DNA from: Montifringilla adamsi
Taxonomy: Eukaryota; Chordata; Aves; Passeriformes; Passeridae
Direction of reading: 5' to 3'
Length of the DNA: 64,000 nucleotides
Assembly (NCBI GenBank): GCA_017590115.1
Contig: JAGGNK010009114.1
Coordinates: forward strand, 21,552,662-21,616,661
Under the pieces are notes generated by a model, which was not told the origin of the DNA, searched no databases, and was given only the letters and a program-made list of their open reading frames with translations. The position numbers and the translations under genes were made by a program. Shown here one piece after another: positions 61,732-64,000 of the stretch. Within the stretch, counting starts at the first letter, position 1; each line of letters starts with the position of its first letter.

Positions 61732-62328
61732 GAGTCAATGTAGTTATAAGCAGTATTCTGGGTATTTTTATCTATATAATTTATTTCAATAAACATATTT
61801 ACACAATATTCTTCTACCTTCACTAAGGCAATTTCTTCTAAATACATATTACTATGTAACAGAAAGAAAACCCTACAGACAGCTCATACGACATTCTCTG
61901 GGTATATGGCACAAGATTGTACCGATAAAAATCATCCTTTAAAAGCAGTGTCAGGTTCCACAAAGCAAAGATGCTCCTTCCAATTGCACTGGGCCTCTCA
62001 TCATCACCATCATCACTGGAGGGAAAAAATGGTACTGAGACACTGTGTGGGAACTGCTGTACACACATGATGTCCATATGTTAAACATGACTGAGACACA
62101 TGATACTGGGAATGCAAACCAGGCAAACTTAAGCTCTAATTTTGAAATTGAGAAAATCTTCCTAACAAGTCTAGAACTGACTGCTCCAACTGCAAATAAG
62201 GGCACTTAATTTTTTTTCCTACTTTTGCAAGTTACAAAAGAACTGAAATACACTCAGTGTATCATGAAGCATATGTTGCTCCATGTTACACATGGAAAAT
62301 CATTAAATAATGCATTTACAGGGACAGC

Positions 62329-62350
62329 AAATTAGACTGTAGTCTAATTT
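62329..62350. repeat. 22-nt palindrome with perfect 10-bp arms
   Basis: AAATTAGACT (62329-62338) and AGTCTAATTT (62341-62350) are exact reverse complements around GT. Arms of this length around a two-base centre resemble a homodimer-binding site more than a stem-loop, because the loop is too short to fold well. The surrounding DNA is AT-rich and unique. Confidence 0.88.
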
Positions 62351-64000
62351 CAAGGTGAAATGTCTCCAACTAACTTGAAATACAGAACAAAAATTAGAAT
62401 GACCAAGTCATACGTCATTAATTGTCTTGAATAAAAATTAGTAGTTCAAATAAAGGGCCTGGAAGTTTGTGACATGCTTTTCTCTTTAAATTTTTGAAGA
62501 AAATCCACCTGTGTTTAGAATTAGCAATTACAATAAACTGATTTAGTTTTCCAAGAGATAGTGGCAAAGAGATAATAGTGGCAGTATTGCCTTCCAAACT
62601 AACAAAATGGTGCAGATAGCCTTGATATCAATTACTGCTTTTGCAGTAATTAAGACTTCTTGTCATTGTGGAAGAGGCTCATGTAATGTTCCAGAGCCAG
62701 TTAAGACCCAACAAGGTCAGTGTAGTCACTCCAATCTCTCCTCCCTCTGGTCTGTGGTGACTTTTCAGATTTTCAACATTCCACTTCAGTGCCTAAAGTC
62801 CTATGGGAGGCATCCAGACCAAGCACTGCAGTAGTTTTTTACTGTGCTACAAAGTGCTTCTGTAAAACCTGCCTTGGTCTGTGACAAAATTTGACATGCT
62901 TGAGTGAATGCACAGCAAGAAATGGGGGAACATAATCTCCAATTTCCCACTCTGGGGAACCTCCTCCATTACCAGGACCACAATCAAAGGAGACTAAATT
63001 TGCCAAAAATATTCCTTTTAACAGAAAGTCCATGTCCCAAATACCTGACTAAGCCCTAGGTCCAAAGTGTTTCTCTAAACACAAATAAGAGAAATGGGGT
63101 AATGGTACTTCATAATTATGTACAAAATATCTTCTTTGAGTGTATATAACCCTGTGAAATCTGACAAAAACTTGTTCTTTAACATTAGCTCTGTGATTTA
63201 CTGGGGAGAATTCTTTTCTGGAAAAAGTTATTATGTGTTTTCTCATTTTAATTCCTGTATGATTGTTGACAGAACTTTCATGGACACTTACCTGCAATAA
63301 CCAGGTACTGTAAGAGGCAGGTCAAGAGAAAAGGTGTGGTCTTACAACTCTGCTGTTAGTACAGTGGAGACAAGGAAGGTGGGACACCAAAATTTGTTCT
63401 CTACCCATCCCCATTGCCTCCTACATGGGTAGTGCAGGAACTTGCTCATCCCACTGTGGTTTCCTGCTTGTAGCACATAATGTGAGAGGAGTAATAGCCC
63501 AGGCCAACTTGCCAGTCCAGTGTTAGCTGCCCTTTGTACCCACCAGAGGCTGGGAGTGCCCAGAAGCTGCCTGGGGCTGAGCAGGCACAGCTATACAGCC
63601 TTCTTGCAAGGCTGCAAATGTGCAAAGGCAACATCAGGATTTCTTTTTTCCAGCACTTGCCAAAATTATGTTTTGGATGCTTAGCAAATCTAGGCTCAAG
63701 CATTCACCCCCAGTCAGAGACAAAACCTCTTGTTTTTCAGAGTATCCTCTGCCACTCAGGCAGTGTCATTCTTATTCCCTTGCCATTGTCCCATGCTGAT
63801 ATTGCTGTGATAACACAACTCAGTCTTCTTCGCAAACTAAATATTCCTGCACATCTCTCTTATTATCCCTCTAAATGAAAGCACCAAAGTAAATATGAGT
63901 TAAGATTAGGCTGAGTGTACTCTGGTTTTAATTAAGAATATTGAAGAAGTTTTAGTGAGATCCAGTGCTTTTCTTACCCTTGTTAATCCACTTAATAGCT

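Larger units (their letters stand above)
60286..64000. other. unique AT-rich non-coding DNA, no gene seen
   Basis: No supportable exon in the last 3.7 kb. Open frames reach 114 codons (63534-63878, +), overlap antisense frames and resemble no family I know. The stretch contains the 23-T run at 61709, a 22-nt palindrome at 62329, overlapping short inverted repeats at 60744-60764 (TTTTGCAA/TTGCAAAA) and several AATAAA-type hexamers that are expected by chance in AT-rich DNA. Confidence 0.55.

Noticed and set aside
1..64000. CRISPR array, phage, insertion sequence or endogenous retrovirus
   Set aside because: No regularly spaced repeats, no transposase or integrase frames, no long terminal repeat pair, no primer-binding site and no gag/pol-like coding were seen on either strand.
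1..64000. tRNA, rRNA or known microRNA genes
   Set aside because: I looked for the GGTTCGAATCC-type tRNA box, rRNA cores and familiar microRNA sequences and found none. A covariance-model scan would be needed to exclude diverged copies.

Overview
This window looks like non-coding chromosomal DNA from a bird; a passerine is possible but unproven. The clearest evidence is a 5'-truncated CR1 LINE tail near 34.04-34.14 kb, which carries the avian CR1 3'-end pattern. Supporting signs are weathered CORE-SINE/MIR-like and amniote hairpin-element relics, scarce CpG, an AT-rich background, low interspersed-repeat density and no Alu-like or L1-like sequence. No bacterial, phage, plasmid, CRISPR or viral gene organisation is visible.

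I could not support any protein-coding gene or exon. Open frames are short, lie on both strands and resemble no family I recognise. The longest runs 705 nt at 31357-32061 (+), is rich in Ser, Leu, Phe and Cys, and overlaps a 126-codon antisense frame. I also saw no convincing tRNA, rRNA, snRNA or known microRNA. The window therefore reads as a gene desert or as part of one or more very long introns.

Layout: 1-17 kb is mostly unique AT-rich sequence with a probable hairpin-MITE relic (2.1 kb), a 13-bp-stem inverted repeat (4.26 kb), a MIR-like relic (7.6 kb), a perfect 28-bp tandem duplication (8.65 kb) and a paired homeodomain-type motif (11.4 kb). 17-28 kb holds a MIR-like relic, a 23-nt palindrome (17.9 kb), a T/G-rich low-complexity tract (19.7 kb) and a second MIR-like relic whose edge carries inverted CTTTGTG boxes (27.5 kb). 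28-34 kb opens with a 43-T homopolymer beside a GC-rich block, continues through homeodomain-motif-rich AT-rich DNA and ends at the CR1 relic. 34-48 kb includes a quiet AT-rich stretch (38.2-39.5 kb), a pyrimidine-rich tract (40.25-40.5 kb), an AT palindrome and a hairpin-element relic. 48-64 kb holds a strong 11-bp-stem hairpin abutting a 41-bp-period GC-rich repeat, several small tandem duplications, T homopolymers and another palindrome.

Because no genes are supported, no pathway can be described. The most plausible biology is cis-regulatory: AT-rich blocks with TAATTA-type, SOX/TCF-type and E-box motifs, separated by old transposon debris. No new multi-gene system is visible. The items best worth following up are the hairpins, the 43-T/GC-rich junction, the 41-bp-period element and the long open frame.
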